NCBI GenBank assembly: GCA_026016205.1
Contig: CP061209.1
Span: 884,330 to 948,329, forward strand
Source of the DNA: Methanosarcinales archaeon
GTDB taxonomy: Archaea > Halobacteriota > UBA148 > JAUWXC01
Direction: 5' to 3'
DNA length: 64,000 nt
Of this stretch, positions 38,350-47,347 are shown in pieces; position 1 is the first letter of the stretch, and every line of letters begins with the position of its first letter. Under the pieces are notes generated by a model. That model was given only the letters and a program-made list of their open reading frames with translations, was not told the DNA's origin and made no database searches. The translations under genes and the position numbers were made by a program.

Positions 38350-38715
38350 GTGAAAATGCCCTGGTATTCAGAGTTAGTTAACTCAAATCGGTCCACGACC
38401 GAATTTATGAAAGAAAGATTCAAGAACGCCAGATTTGAGATTGTCGAGCAGCACGAGAGAGAGGATGTAATAGTTAGAGAGTCGAGGTTCATTTCTGGTG
38501 ACAACCTGCTAGTCATCTCAAAAGTTTTTATCCCTGTGGAAAATCCCCCTGTATTCTTAGAGCGAATTCGTGAGGCCAATATGCCGCTGGGCGGCATCAT
38601 AAAAGAAAATGAGTACAATGTCAAACGAAGGATACTCTCCTGTAATAAATCATCGAAGCACTACGCTATAGAGGGAGATGTGCGAGCGGAGGTTTGGGAG
38701 ACGTATTTAGGATGA
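38350..38715 (+). CDS. Chorismate lyase-like (UbiC/DUF98-type) protein
   Basis: A 121-residue protein with RESRFISGDNLLVISKVFIP in its middle and ANMPLGGIIKENEYNVKRRI near the end, a pattern like UbiC and DUF98 chorismate-lyase folds (R...A.S.I...pLG.il...). Archaeal homologues lack a proven reaction; removal of pyruvate from chorismate to give 4-hydroxybenzoate is the bacterial function. I use the GTG at 38350, spaced properly from GGATGA; an ATG two codons in is an alternative. It converges with the nitroreductase, overlapping by nine bases. Confidence 0.6.
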   Translation: MKMPWYSELVNSNRSTTEFMKERFKNARFEIVEQHEREDVIVRESRFISGDNLLVISKVFIPVENPPVFLERIREANMPLGGIIKENEYNVKRRILSCNKSSKHYAIEGDVRAEVWETYLG

Positions 38716-39225
38716 TTTACGAGAATAGCGCTCCCTATGTACTATCTCATTCAGCGCTTTTCTCGTCGACGTTGCCTTCTCTACTGGGTACCCCAGTGCA
38801 AGAACGGCCATCAACTCCAGGGAGTCTGGCGCATCCAATATTTGATTGACTTTCTCTTTCTCCTTGAGTATCTCGCCAAGCCATACTGCACCCAACCCCA
38901 ATGAGTGCGCAGCCAAAAGCATGTTCTGGATGCACGCGCCAATCGCCATGACGTCCTTCGTCCGATCGTACATTTTATCTTTATCTAAGAAAACGGCAAT
39001 CAAGAGATTTGCAGACCGTAGTATGTCGCTGTAAATCGTGCACTGCGCAATTTTGTCTATCGTTTCTCGGCTTCTCACCACGATAAACTGCCACGGCTGG
39101 TTGTTCATGCCAGATGGTGCCCATCTGCCTGCATCAAGTATGATGTTTACCTTCTCGTCCTCGATGTTAGCATCTCTGAACTTCCGAATGCTCCTTCTAT
39201 TCCGAATTGCGTCTATGACGTTCAT
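38707..39225 (-). CDS. Nitroreductase-family flavoprotein
   Basis: A 172-residue FMN enzyme beginning MNVIDAIRNRRSIRKF, with RWAPSGMNNQPWQFIVV, MAIGACIQNMLLAAHSLGLG and AVLALGYPVEKA, the standard nitroreductase pattern. The physiological substrate is unclear; members act on quinones, nitro compounds, or in cofactor synthesis. Stand-alone gene on the minus strand; the DUF364-type gene lies 41 bases upstream and may be co-transcribed. Confidence 0.82.
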   Translation of the reverse strand: MNVIDAIRNRRSIRKFRDANIEDEKVNIILDAGRWAPSGMNNQPWQFIVVRSRETIDKIAQCTIYSDILRSANLLIAVFLDKDKMYDRTKDVMAIGACIQNMLLAAHSLGLGAVWLGEILKEKEKVNQILDAPDSLELMAVLALGYPVEKATSTRKALNEIVHRERYSRKSS

Positions 39226-39266
39226 AGTCTTTACCTTTAGTGCTTTAGTACCTTGCTAAGGCATAT

Positions 39267-40007
39267 TCATTTTTGTAAAGCCCTCATGAAATATATCTTG
39301 CGCGCACTGTTGCCTAAATCGCGCGCTCCGCCGGAATGAGAGATAATATCAAGGATGGTGTCTGCATTTAGAATCTGAATCCCTGCTACGATGGTGGCAC
39401 CTCTCTTGAAAAAAGGGTCTGGAAGCATGGATGCAGTAGGCCCAAGTACAATTACTTCATCTGCGTTCTTGCTGCATTCAAGATATTTTTCCATCCCACC
39501 GTAGATTAAAGCAGAGCCGGTGATTATCACGATTTCTGCATCGGCCATTACATCTTTGGCATCTTTGGATTGATGCACACCAATGCCCCCTCGCTCGATG
39601 ATCCTGACCTCTTTTGCAAGCGGCGAAAATCTGCTGACCAAGGGCGGGAAATAACCGACCATGGCTATGACCCGGTCTTCTATATTGATTTGGTCCAACG
39701 GGTCGCCTTGATGAAAGTGGTAAGACCCAGAAATAATTGTCCATGAAAGGGCATTGATGGTCGCGATGCCAATAGTTCGCTTTAGAATGTCATTATTCAG
39801 CGCCCATCGGGCAATGCGCATCGCATCAGACCCAGATATATCCAAATCGAGCTCAAACGATGCCATGACATCAGCAGGTGTATATGCGATTCCTGCCCCT
39901 CCATCGAGTTTCACACCAGAATAGCGCCCTCCAACGCAGTAACGCTGAATTGTGGGAGATTTGTCTATGTGCCCTTCTAAAAGCTTGATGCAATCTTCCA
40001 GAATCAT
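39267..40007 (-). CDS. DUF364-type putative metal-chelation protein
   Basis: A 246-residue protein with the N-terminal DUF4213-like part (CVGGRYSGVKLDGGAGIAYT) and the C-terminal DUF364 part: VIAMVGYFPPLVSRFSPLAK, IITGSALIYGGMEKYLE, and VIVLGPTASMLPDPFFKRGA. Such proteins are annotated as putative heavy-metal chelation enzymes; no reaction is established. It precedes the nitroreductase on the same strand and is divergent from the cytochrome c maturation genes. Confidence 0.75.
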   Translation of the reverse strand: MILEDCIKLLEGHIDKSPTIQRYCVGGRYSGVKLDGGAGIAYTPADVMASFELDLDISGSDAMRIARWALNNDILKRTIGIATINALSWTIISGSYHFHQGDPLDQINIEDRVIAMVGYFPPLVSRFSPLAKEVRIIERGGIGVHQSKDAKDVMADAEIVIITGSALIYGGMEKYLECSKNADEVIVLGPTASMLPDPFFKRGATIVAGIQILNADTILDIISHSGGARDLGNSARKIYFMRALQK

Positions 40008-40084
40008 AGGTATAAAGTTGTTCCAAAAAGATATAAAGAGTCGTCGGAAAAGTTTAAAGGACGAAGCCGGTTATAGGTGAAATG

Positions 40085-40219
40085 ATGAAATACCTGCTAA
40101 GCGCATTCGCAATCACATGGGTCGTGCTAATCTGTTACATACTTCTGCTTCTCAGGAGAAGGATGAAATTAGCGAGAACATTAAGGACAAGGGGCGAGAC
40201 GATTGAAAAAAAGAGATAA
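40085..40219 (+). CDS. ccmD: CcmD-like small membrane protein
   Basis: A 44-residue protein with one helix (YLLSAFAITWVVLICYILLL) followed by a basic tail LRRRMKLARTLRTRGE, exactly the shape of CcmD, which links the CcmABC haem-export complex to CcmE. An ATG one codon upstream (40082) is also possible, but GGTGA is better spaced for 40085. Its last 17 bases overlap ccmE, supporting the assignment. Too short for strong homology; position carries much of the weight. Confidence 0.72.
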   Translation: MKYLLSAFAITWVVLICYILLLLRRRMKLARTLRTRGETIEKKR

Positions 40220-40571
40220 GGTAATCATTGGGGTTGCTGCCGTTATCATAATATGCATCATAGGGTTGTGGGGCGTTGGTACAACAGGATATCTGACCGT
40301 ATCAGAGGTCACGTCTGACCCGCAGTACATAGGCACAGAGGTGCAGGTGAAGGGCATCGTGAAGGAGGGTACGCTTCAAGTAAATCTGAGCGAGACCTCA
40401 TTTGTGCTTACAGACAGAAGTGCAGAGATAAACGTCGAATATACCGGCGAAAAACCTGTAACCCTTGCCGGCGGAAAGGATGTCGTGGTCATAGGAACAC
40501 TGGTCTCGAATGAAAAAATAGAAGCCAGAAAAATCGTGATAGGCTGCCCATCAAAATACGCTGGCGGCTAA
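40203..40571 (+). CDS. ccmE: CcmE haem chaperone, CxxxY variant
   Basis: A 122-residue protein with an N-terminal membrane anchor (KVIIGVAAVIIICIIGLWGV) and a beta-barrel OB-type domain with YLTVSEVTSDPQYIGTEVQV and the EINVEYTGEKPVTLAGG stretch. In most bacteria a His in HxxxY binds haem covalently; here the site reads C115-P-S-K-Y119, the CxxxY form known from archaea and some sulfate reducers. It hands haem to apocytochromes outside the membrane. TTG start, overlapping ccmD. Its 3' end overlaps the ccmF-N gene on the other strand by four bases. Confidence 0.88.
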   Translation: MKKRDKVIIGVAAVIIICIIGLWGVGTTGYLTVSEVTSDPQYIGTEVQVKGIVKEGTLQVNLSETSFVLTDRSAEINVEYTGEKPVTLAGGKDVVVIGTLVSNEKIEARKIVIGCPSKYAGG

Positions 40572-41572
40572 CCTGAAACGTATTTTTTTAAGAGTAGATA
40601 CGCGCTGGAAATTACGAGAGCACACAAGAAGATGGCGACTATTTGACCCTCTAACGCAAACTCCTGCCAGCTGTGAACAGATGCCCATAATCCGCTGCGC
40701 GTCACAAATGTGGCAAATATTACGAGTATGAAGGATGCTACTGCCAATAGGGGCGTCGCAATTTTGTATTCTCCTCTCCGGAGTTGGCTCTGGCAATGTA
40801 GAAAAGCGGTCGCGGTAACCCATGGCACCAATGATGATGTTTCGACTGGGTCCCAGCTCCAGTACCATGCGCCCCAGCCCAAGACCTCATATGCCCAGAA
40901 GCCTCCAATGCCAATGCCGAGTGTCAGGAAAAGCCATGCAAGCCTGCCCCAGAATCTCGATATGTCCGTCCATTTCACGTCGTCTGTAAGCAGGTAGCCC
41001 ACCGCCGCCGCATACGGAATCGTCAACAGCGCATAGCCAGCAAACAATACGGGTGGATGGATCACCATCCAGGGATTTCTGAGCAGGGGGTTCATGCCGT
41101 ATCCAAACGCTGCTGGCACATCCATAGAGTGTAGTGGATTTTTGATGACCAGAATCAGCAAGAAGAAAGTCGCAACAGCCAGCGTAATTGACTGCGAGAT
41201 GTCCATGACCGGTGTGTCTTTCACGTCTTTGGAGATGTTTGTGTATTGCATCAGCACCAAGACGAGCAGGATCATCCACGTCCATAAGAGAAATGAGCCC
41301 TCTTGTCCTGCCCACAGCGCTGCTATCCGATAGTACCATGCCAGTTCAACGCTTGAATGCTGGACAACATACGAATATCTCAAATTGACCGTAAACAAGT
41401 AGTATGTCAACAGGAGCATGCTTGCTGTCGTGGTTATGAAACAGCTAACCCCAAGGCGCCCTGATAGGTTGCGCAAACCCGAGTCGTCTTTTTTGTACGC
41501 CAAAATCGAGCATACCGTTGCGGCCGCCCCCAAGATGAAAGAGAGTTGGATTAGAAGAGTGCCAATATCCAT
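40568..41572 (-). CDS. ccmF: CcmF N-terminal half (haem-handling WWD protein)
   Basis: A 334-residue polytopic membrane protein with the tryptophan-rich WWD motif LGWGAWYWSWDPVETSSLVP near residue 233, the NPWMVIHPPVLFAGYALLTI segment with a conserved His, and WAGQEGSFLLWTWMI. It corresponds to the first half of bacterial CcmF, which presents haem for attachment to CxxCH sites. It stops after a helix where CcmF would continue. The missing half is encoded by the divergent gene at 41661. Confidence 0.85.
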   Translation of the reverse strand: MDIGTLLIQLSFILGAAATVCSILAYKKDDSGLRNLSGRLGVSCFITTTASMLLLTYYLFTVNLRYSYVVQHSSVELAWYYRIAALWAGQEGSFLLWTWMILLVLVLMQYTNISKDVKDTPVMDISQSITLAVATFFLLILVIKNPLHSMDVPAAFGYGMNPLLRNPWMVIHPPVLFAGYALLTIPYAAAVGYLLTDDVKWTDISRFWGRLAWLFLTLGIGIGGFWAYEVLGWGAWYWSWDPVETSSLVPWVTATAFLHCQSQLRRGEYKIATPLLAVASFILVIFATFVTRSGLWASVHSWQEFALEGQIVAIFLCALVISSAYLLLKKYVSG

Positions 41573-41617
41573 ATATATACAACACCCTATTCAGAACGTA
41601 AAACCATTAGCACCATG

Positions 41618-41627
41618 TTTTATATAT
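41618..41627. promoter_or_regulatory. TATA element between the split ccmF genes
   Basis: TTTATATATG lies in the 88-base divergent spacer, 34 bases before the plus-strand ATG and 45 before the minus-strand ATG. It may serve both halves and so balance their expression. Confidence 0.45.
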
Positions 41628-41660
41628 GGATTGTGCTGAGCAATATGGGGCGTCCTGAGT

Positions 41661-42605
41661 ATGAGCATCGATGACTATCTCAATGACCATAACGTCATGC
41701 TGGCTACAATTATTGTGCTCTCAATAATTGCCACAATACTATTCATAGGCCTCATCACGCCGCTAGTTATATCGGCAACTGGAGGAGGAGAAGTACGCTT
41801 AGATGCTGCTTATTTCAATGTGAGAACCGCAATACCAACGCTGCTGCTCCTCATATTGCTGGGACTCTGCCTCATGCTGAGATATTTTAATGGCGAAAGA
41901 TTGATTGCTGCTATCGCTGTCGTTATCGCTGCTACACTGATTTGCATCATTGTAAATCCGTTCAAGAATTTCTACCTAAACGCATCTCTCCCGGTCCTGG
42001 GTTTCGGTCTTGTGGGCGCCGCACATAAAATCTACAGGGCAATCAACCCGAAATCCATTAAGACCACCCTTAGAGGAGTGGGGCCTCATCTCGTCCACCT
42101 GGGCCTCATCTTAATTCTGATCGGTGCGGTTGTCAGCACGACCTGTAATGTGGATGGGACAAGGGAACTTCAGGAGGGTGACAGCTGGAATTTTCAGGAT
42201 TATACCATCGCGGTGACTGAACTCGATGAAATACAGAAGAGGGCTTCATTTGAGCGCATCATCTACTTTGATGTCTACAAGGATAGTAAACTGATAGACC
42301 AGGGGCAGGCGAAAATGGTCTATGACATGAACTGGGGGCAGTGGCAGTCCATCGTTTATACCAAGAGGGGGGTCACTGAGGACTTATACGTCGCCTTAAA
42401 AGGCGTCTCTCCTCCAACGGTCAGCCTTTATGCGAGGGTGGTTCCGATGATTAACTTCATATGGGGCGGACTTATTGTAATGGCTTCTGGCATTGCCATC
42501 GTGACCTGTACGGACTATATGATGAAACCCAAAATCAAGGATGTCAAAAGGAAGTATGAGGAGAAGTTACAAGACGAGCTCAGGAGACTGAGAGAGGAGA
42601 CATAA
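41661..42605 (+). CDS. CcmF C-terminal half
   Basis: A 314-residue membrane protein. AYFNVRTAIPTLLLLILLGL and then GVGPHLVHLGLILILIGAVV match the CcmF C-terminal domain, where the conserved His pair (HLVHLG) ligates haem. An external domain (SWNFQDYTIAVTELDEIQKR, then MVYDMNWGQWQSIVY) and a final helix IWGGLIVMASGIAIVT follow. The gene is divergent from the N-terminal half. Its stop overlaps the next ATG (TAATG), so it is coupled to the membrane-anchored gene downstream. Confidence 0.8.
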   Translation: MSIDDYLNDHNVMLATIIVLSIIATILFIGLITPLVISATGGGEVRLDAAYFNVRTAIPTLLLLILLGLCLMLRYFNGERLIAAIAVVIAATLICIIVNPFKNFYLNASLPVLGFGLVGAAHKIYRAINPKSIKTTLRGVGPHLVHLGLILILIGAVVSTTCNVDGTRELQEGDSWNFQDYTIAVTELDEIQKRASFERIIYFDVYKDSKLIDQGQAKMVYDMNWGQWQSIVYTKRGVTEDLYVALKGVSPPTVSLYARVVPMINFIWGGLIVMASGIAIVTCTDYMMKPKIKDVKRKYEEKLQDELRRLREET

Positions 42606-43477
42606 TGTCCAAAAAACTCATACTCTCTTTTTTTGTGCTTTTGTTGCTGTTGCCGGCGATTGCCGCAGCCCAGTCTGAAAATATAATCGTCAGCGAGCAC
42701 AGCATCATGGTGCATCAGATTGGCAAAAGGGCGACTTTTCGTGAAAGTATGATGTTTAGCAATGTCGGTGATGATGTATTCGTCGGCGAGTTGGTTGCAG
42801 CGTTGCCATCTGGAGCATACAATATCATGGTTACTATGCCAGCGAATGATGACAATTTGACCGTAATTCCATATTTCCAAAAAGGGAATAATATCTACTG
42901 GGATGCGAAGATAGGCCCTCACGAGGCAATTCAAATTAACGTGGAATATCAATCAGACATGCAACCGTCTGGCATTTTGCAAAAACAGATTGCCATTGAG
43001 AAGGAGTTGAGATACTACACGCAGGTGCTCTCTGTTGTCGTCATCACCACTGCAGAGGCAGATGTAACTGCACCACCACTGATTACCATGGGTCCAAGAA
43101 CCCATAATGAGGAGTTTGACGCCTACATTTCGTCCTTCATGGGATCCAATCTAATGCCACAAAAGATTGCACTCACCCTTACAGAACAGGGGGCAATTGA
43201 CTTGGAAACTACCCTATTTGCAGGCGTGCTCTGCATCGTAGCCGCGCTCATAGCGGTGCCTTTCTTAAAGGGCAGGGAAATTAAGTTGTTCAAGAAAGAG
43301 GATGCCAAGACACTGGAAAAGAAGAAGGTGGCTTTGCTTACCGTGTTAAATGAGTTAGATAAGGATTACAAAGCCAAGAAGATTAGTAAAGCAGAGTACC
43401 AAGACCTGAAGTCAGAATATGAAAAAGAGGCCATCAGGGTAATGAAGAAGTTGGATAAGATAAAAGAGCGGCATTAG
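42605..43477 (+). CDS. Membrane-anchored protein of the cytochrome c maturation locus
   Basis: A 290-residue protein with a signal peptide (LILSFFVLLLLLPAIAAAQS), an external beta-rich domain of about 190 residues, a membrane helix TTLFAGVLCIVAALIAVPFL, and a cytoplasmic charged tail DKDYKAKKISKAEYQDLKSE resembling SHOCT-type helices. The start overlaps the ccmF-C stop. Its topology (external domain, anchor, helical tail) recalls accessory factors of cytochrome c assembly such as CcmI, though I see no direct sequence match. It contains no CxxCH. Confidence 0.55.
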   Translation: MSKKLILSFFVLLLLLPAIAAAQSENIIVSEHSIMVHQIGKRATFRESMMFSNVGDDVFVGELVAALPSGAYNIMVTMPANDDNLTVIPYFQKGNNIYWDAKIGPHEAIQINVEYQSDMQPSGILQKQIAIEKELRYYTQVLSVVVITTAEADVTAPPLITMGPRTHNEEFDAYISSFMGSNLMPQKIALTLTEQGAIDLETTLFAGVLCIVAALIAVPFLKGREIKLFKKEDAKTLEKKKVALLTVLNELDKDYKAKKISKAEYQDLKSEYEKEAIRVMKKLDKIKERH

Positions 43478-43493
43478 CCCTTTATATGAACAA

Positions 43494-45710
43494 TTATTTT
43501 CTCTCTAAAAACTCCTCTATCGTCTTTCCCCAAGATTTATCCAGTTTTTCCAGGTCGATGTCTATCCACTTTCCTATGGATAATTTATCGCCGCCTACTT
43601 TACCCACCTCCCAAGCAGGTACATTATTTGCCTGTGCCGTCTTTTTTAACTCGTCTTTCTTTCCAGGGTTGCAACTTACAACAATTCGGGATTGAGATTC
43701 GCCAAATAATAGTGCATCTACCCTTACCGATGGCGGGCCGTCTAAATTGATGACTGCCCCGAACTTGGCAGTTGGATGGGAGATACAACATTCTGCCAAC
43801 GCCACCGCAAGACCTCCTTCAGAGCAATCATGGGCAGAATTAATTAAACCCTTCTTTATCATTTGAAGTAGCGTCTTCTGAACCCTCTTTTCAACTTCCA
43901 AGTCGATAGCTGGTGCATCGCCCTTCTTCAAACCATGGATTATCTTTAGGTATTCGCTTCCACCCAGCTCTTCTTTGGTTTCACCCAAGACGAAGATTAC
44001 GTCGCCCTCGTTTTTAAAGTGTTGAGTCGTTACCCTTGAGCCATCTTCGATCAGACCCACCATTCCTATCACCGGCGTTGGATCGACTGAGCCTTTTGGA
44101 CTTTCGTTGTTAAAACTCACATTTCCGCTGACGACCGGGGTTTCAAGCGCCCTGCACGCCTCGCTGATGCCTAACACAGATTGTTTAAACTGCCAGAATA
44201 CCTCAGGATTCCTAGGGTTGCCAAAGTTCAGGCAATCCGTGATGGCTAAAGGCTTTGCACCAGCGCAGACCAGATTCCTCGCTGCCTCCGCCACAGCAAT
44301 CGCTCCACCTACATATGGGTTGAGATAAACGTAGCGGGCATTACAATCAACTGTTACTGCAATGAGTTTCTCAGTCCCAGGAAGACGAATAACGGCTGCA
44401 TCTGAGCCGGGACCGACTTTAACGTTTTGTGCGATTTTCGGGTCGCCCTTCCGGTAGATCCACTCTTTGCTGGCGATAGTAGGAGAGGAGAGAATCGTTA
44501 AAAGCACCTGAGTGAAATCATCTGGCTCTGGGATGTCGCGGATATCAAGCTCCCTTGTCACCTTTAGGTATTCTGGTGATTTTTCCTCCAGATGGTACAC
44601 GGGTGCTTCAACCAGTGCCGCAGCCGGCACCTCAGCCACCACCTTGTCACCCTCTTTTACCCTCGCCATTCCATCATCCGTAACCCTGCCTATGACGGTA
44701 GCCGGCACACCCCACTTTGAGAATGTCTCCTTAACCTCATTCAGCCTATCCTTTTCGATTATCACCAACATCCTCTCTTGAGATTCTGAAAGCATGACCT
44801 CATATGGAGTCATTTTTTCCTCTTTGCGCGGAACCAAGGACATATCAATCTCTATACCAGTCCCACCATTGTAGGCGGTTTCACACATCGAACAGGTCAG
44901 TCCAGCGGCACCCATATCCTGCATACCTACGACATAGCCTCGCTGAATCAATTCCAGACATGCCTCTCTAACTATCTTGCCCATCTTTGGATCGCCAATG
45001 GCGACAGCCGAACTTTGCTCACCCTGCTCTTCATCCAACCCCTTGGATGCAAAGGCAGCCCCGGCAACGCCATCTCTGCCCGTAGCCCCTCCAACTATCA
45101 ACACCAAATTGCCTACACCTGTCGCCCTGGCCTTAGCCATATCTTTGTGCCGCATGAATCCTACCGCCATGGCATTGACCAAGGGATTGCCTTCATAGGA
45201 CTCGTCGAAATAGACCTCACCACCCACTACCGGAATCTCAGAAACATTGGCATAGGTAGTAAAACCCCTTGCCACCTCCGCCAATAGATACTTGACCTTG
45301 GGTTCGGTCAATCTCCCAAATCGGAGAGAGCCGAGGAGTGCCACAGGCCTGGCGCCCATGGTAAAAATGTCTCTAACGCACCCCCCTCCCCCGGTGGCTG
45401 ATGCTTCATACGGTTCAATGGCGGATGGGTGATTATGGGATTCAATCTTGAATACTACTGCCAACCCATCGCCTATATCCACCACCCCGGCATTTTCCCC
45501 TGGACCTTGGAGGACGTGCTTGCTGGTGGTGGGAAATAATTTTAAAACTGGTTTTGAGCTCTTATAGCTACAATGCTCTGACCACATGGCCGAGAACATC
45601 CCTAATTCTGTATAATTTGGCTCCCTTCCCAGAAGCCCCTTAATCTTTTCAAACTCTTCTTCACTCAATCCCAGTTCATCTACTATCTCTTTGGCAATCC
45701 TTACCTCCAC
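43494..45710 (-). CDS. purL: Phosphoribosylformylglycinamidine synthase subunit PurL
   Basis: A 738-residue small-type PurL that forms FGAM from FGAR in purine synthesis, working with separate PurQ and PurS subunits. MWSEHCSYKSSKPVLKLFPT with its catalytic His, GVVDIGDGLAVVFKIESHNH and PSAIEPYEASATGGGGCVRD are standard, followed by DCSEGGLAVALAECC. No purQ or purS is visible in the window. Convergent with the preceding gene. Confidence 0.95.
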   Translation of the reverse strand: MEVRIAKEIVDELGLSEEEFEKIKGLLGREPNYTELGMFSAMWSEHCSYKSSKPVLKLFPTTSKHVLQGPGENAGVVDIGDGLAVVFKIESHNHPSAIEPYEASATGGGGCVRDIFTMGARPVALLGSLRFGRLTEPKVKYLLAEVARGFTTYANVSEIPVVGGEVYFDESYEGNPLVNAMAVGFMRHKDMAKARATGVGNLVLIVGGATGRDGVAGAAFASKGLDEEQGEQSSAVAIGDPKMGKIVREACLELIQRGYVVGMQDMGAAGLTCSMCETAYNGGTGIEIDMSLVPRKEEKMTPYEVMLSESQERMLVIIEKDRLNEVKETFSKWGVPATVIGRVTDDGMARVKEGDKVVAEVPAAALVEAPVYHLEEKSPEYLKVTRELDIRDIPEPDDFTQVLLTILSSPTIASKEWIYRKGDPKIAQNVKVGPGSDAAVIRLPGTEKLIAVTVDCNARYVYLNPYVGGAIAVAEAARNLVCAGAKPLAITDCLNFGNPRNPEVFWQFKQSVLGISEACRALETPVVSGNVSFNNESPKGSVDPTPVIGMVGLIEDGSRVTTQHFKNEGDVIFVLGETKEELGGSEYLKIIHGLKKGDAPAIDLEVEKRVQKTLLQMIKKGLINSAHDCSEGGLAVALAECCISHPTAKFGAVINLDGPPSVRVDALLFGESQSRIVVSCNPGKKDELKKTAQANNVPAWEVGKVGGDKLSIGKWIDIDLEKLDKSWGKTIEEFLERK

Positions 45711-46076
45711 CCTAATTCCTCCTGTATCGTGAGACCGTCATCTTTCCAAATAACATTAAAATCGTTGGTATCAGTAGTTCGGAAAGTAGATTAATTTAAC
45801 CAAATAAGAGGTTGTTGCCAAATGATAAATCGTCATCATGAATAAGTTTAGATTTAGTAAGAATTTTTTTTAGGAGAAGTTTGCATATAAGGAGTTATAT
45901 GAAATATCCATACTCAAAAAGGTGTAAAAAGCAAAAACCTTGTGGAGCTGCCTTTTCCAAAAGCTACTCTTGAACAACTAGGCAAGAGTTTAGACGAGCT
46001 TACGGGACGGACCATTCGTGAATTTGAGAGGTTAGCTATCAATGAGAGGCAAATCAACAATAACCTCAGGAACACA
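45711..46076. other. Intergenic region with a degenerate reading frame
   Basis: At 45901 an ATG follows AAGGAG but stops after 24 codons. A neighbouring frame then reads NLVELPFPKATLEQLGKSLD, ELTGRTIREFERLAINERQI and a short tail, ending near 46088. The second frame has protein-like composition but no start, so I read the stretch as the remains of a gene broken by frameshifts. It lies downstream of purL's promoter region and beside decayed glycosyltransferase sequence. Family not recognised. Confidence 0.4.
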
Positions 46077-47222
46077 TCAATAATGTGACATGAGTTCTGC
46101 CCAGTTTTCCTGAAACTCAAGGTATTTGTCCGCATTTTGTTTCGCATATTTTCTCGCCCCGCCTAAGGATGACCTAGCGTTGCCCATATATGCGAAAAAA
46201 TCGCTGAGATCTCTCCCGAGAAGAGCGTCAAGTCCGAGGAGCGTACTTGTGATAAATGCTCTGGCACATAGATCGGATTTCAAGAAAGCTCCCGGATACG
46301 GATCCAGTTCGCTAGGGGGGATGCCATATAGCTTCAGTTTTTCCCTTTGGTACATGAATCGATATATGTCATTTCTCATCTTAGCTACATTCGAAACGAG
46401 CTCTGGAGGAAGATGTTTAATTTTCAGTTGATTGTCCAGCAAGAACTCGTAGCCAAAGTGCTTTGCGTTCAGCACGAAGTCCATATCCTCACCCCTAACA
46501 ATATAGGGATCGAAAGGGACCTTTTTGAATAATGAGCTGCTTACGACCATGTTTCCGCCAAATGCAAAAGTCGTATCGTTTAGTCTCTCTCGTGATTCTA
46601 TGATCCTAAACGCCTCGTTCATTTTTCGTTCTTTGTTCCATAGATGTTTCCACCAAGGCGTTTTTTCCTCTAGCATGTAAGCGTTATTTTCATCGATGTA
46701 ATAACCTGCGATACCACCAATGATCTTACTGTTGCGTCTTTTTCCTATGAACTCCGTGGCCTTTTTGATGTAATCTTTATCTTCGACGATCTCATCATCA
46801 TCCAAAAATATGATGTTATCAGCGCCCATGATCGCACCTGTTACCAACCCCACGTTTCGAACGCATCCATACCCTGTCATCTTAAACTGTTCGATGAAAT
46901 CCTGAGGAAAGCCCCAGTTCTCAATATCCTTTCTTATCCTTGTTAGGCTAGAGCTGGAGAACACTTTGATGTCCAAGTCTCCTTCATAGCCCTTTACGAT
47001 GTTGCTAACCCTCTTTTCAACTTCTTTGTGGAGAGGTGTAGGAAATATCAAAATTTCAGTGCCATCGATGTCGATCTTCGTGAGACTCACTAATAACCTT
47101 TCCAGTGTTCCTTCTTCGGTGATGGGCGTCGGATGGTCGTACAGTTCCTGAGTTGGCGTCTCTCTCGTTGACCAATCGGTGGGTATCTCGATTAGATTAT
47201 GTATTAAGATAACCCCCTTCAA
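46077..47222 (-). CDS. GT2-like glycosyltransferase
   Basis: A 381-residue protein of the GT-A type. IDIDGTEILIFPTPLHKEVE sits in the N-terminal Rossmann-like half; MGADNIIFLDDDEIVEDKDY provides the DxD metal site near residue 138, and FAFGGNMVVSSSLFKKVPFD with VRGEDMDFVLNAKHFGYEFL fits the acceptor side. C-terminal 90 residues are helical. The only plausible start is TTG at 47222, with no clear ribosome binding site. Upstream lie fragments of another glycosyltransferase, so the cluster is a remnant of surface-glycan genes. Sugar donor unknown. Confidence 0.65.
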   Translation of the reverse strand: MKGVILIHNLIEIPTDWSTRETPTQELYDHPTPITEEGTLERLLVSLTKIDIDGTEILIFPTPLHKEVEKRVSNIVKGYEGDLDIKVFSSSSLTRIRKDIENWGFPQDFIEQFKMTGYGCVRNVGLVTGAIMGADNIIFLDDDEIVEDKDYIKKATEFIGKRRNSKIIGGIAGYYIDENNAYMLEEKTPWWKHLWNKERKMNEAFRIIESRERLNDTTFAFGGNMVVSSSLFKKVPFDPYIVRGEDMDFVLNAKHFGYEFLLDNQLKIKHLPPELVSNVAKMRNDIYRFMYQREKLKLYGIPPSELDPYPGAFLKSDLCARAFITSTLLGLDALLGRDLSDFFAYMGNARSSLGGARKYAKQNADKYLEFQENWAELMSHY

Positions 47223-47347
47223 GCTCGCTGACTATGTGCCCTATAGAAAACCTCTTTTCAACCAGCCTTTTACCATTTACCCCAAATTCTTTGGTTTTTC
47301 TCTCATTGCTGAGCAAATCAAACATTTTATCAGCTATTCCTCGTTCT
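47197..47347 (-). pseudogene. C-terminal remnant of a GT4-type glycosyltransferase
   Basis: A frame open only from an in-frame stop near 47350 to a stop at 47197 encodes KMFDLLSNERKTKEFGVNGK then RLVEKRFSIGHIVSEL. This is the pattern at the C-terminus of family 4 glycosyltransferases (LLxNxxxRKExGxNGRxLVExxFSW). The catalytic domain is absent. It overlaps the small gene upstream and the start of the intact glycosyltransferase downstream, in different frames. Confidence 0.6.
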
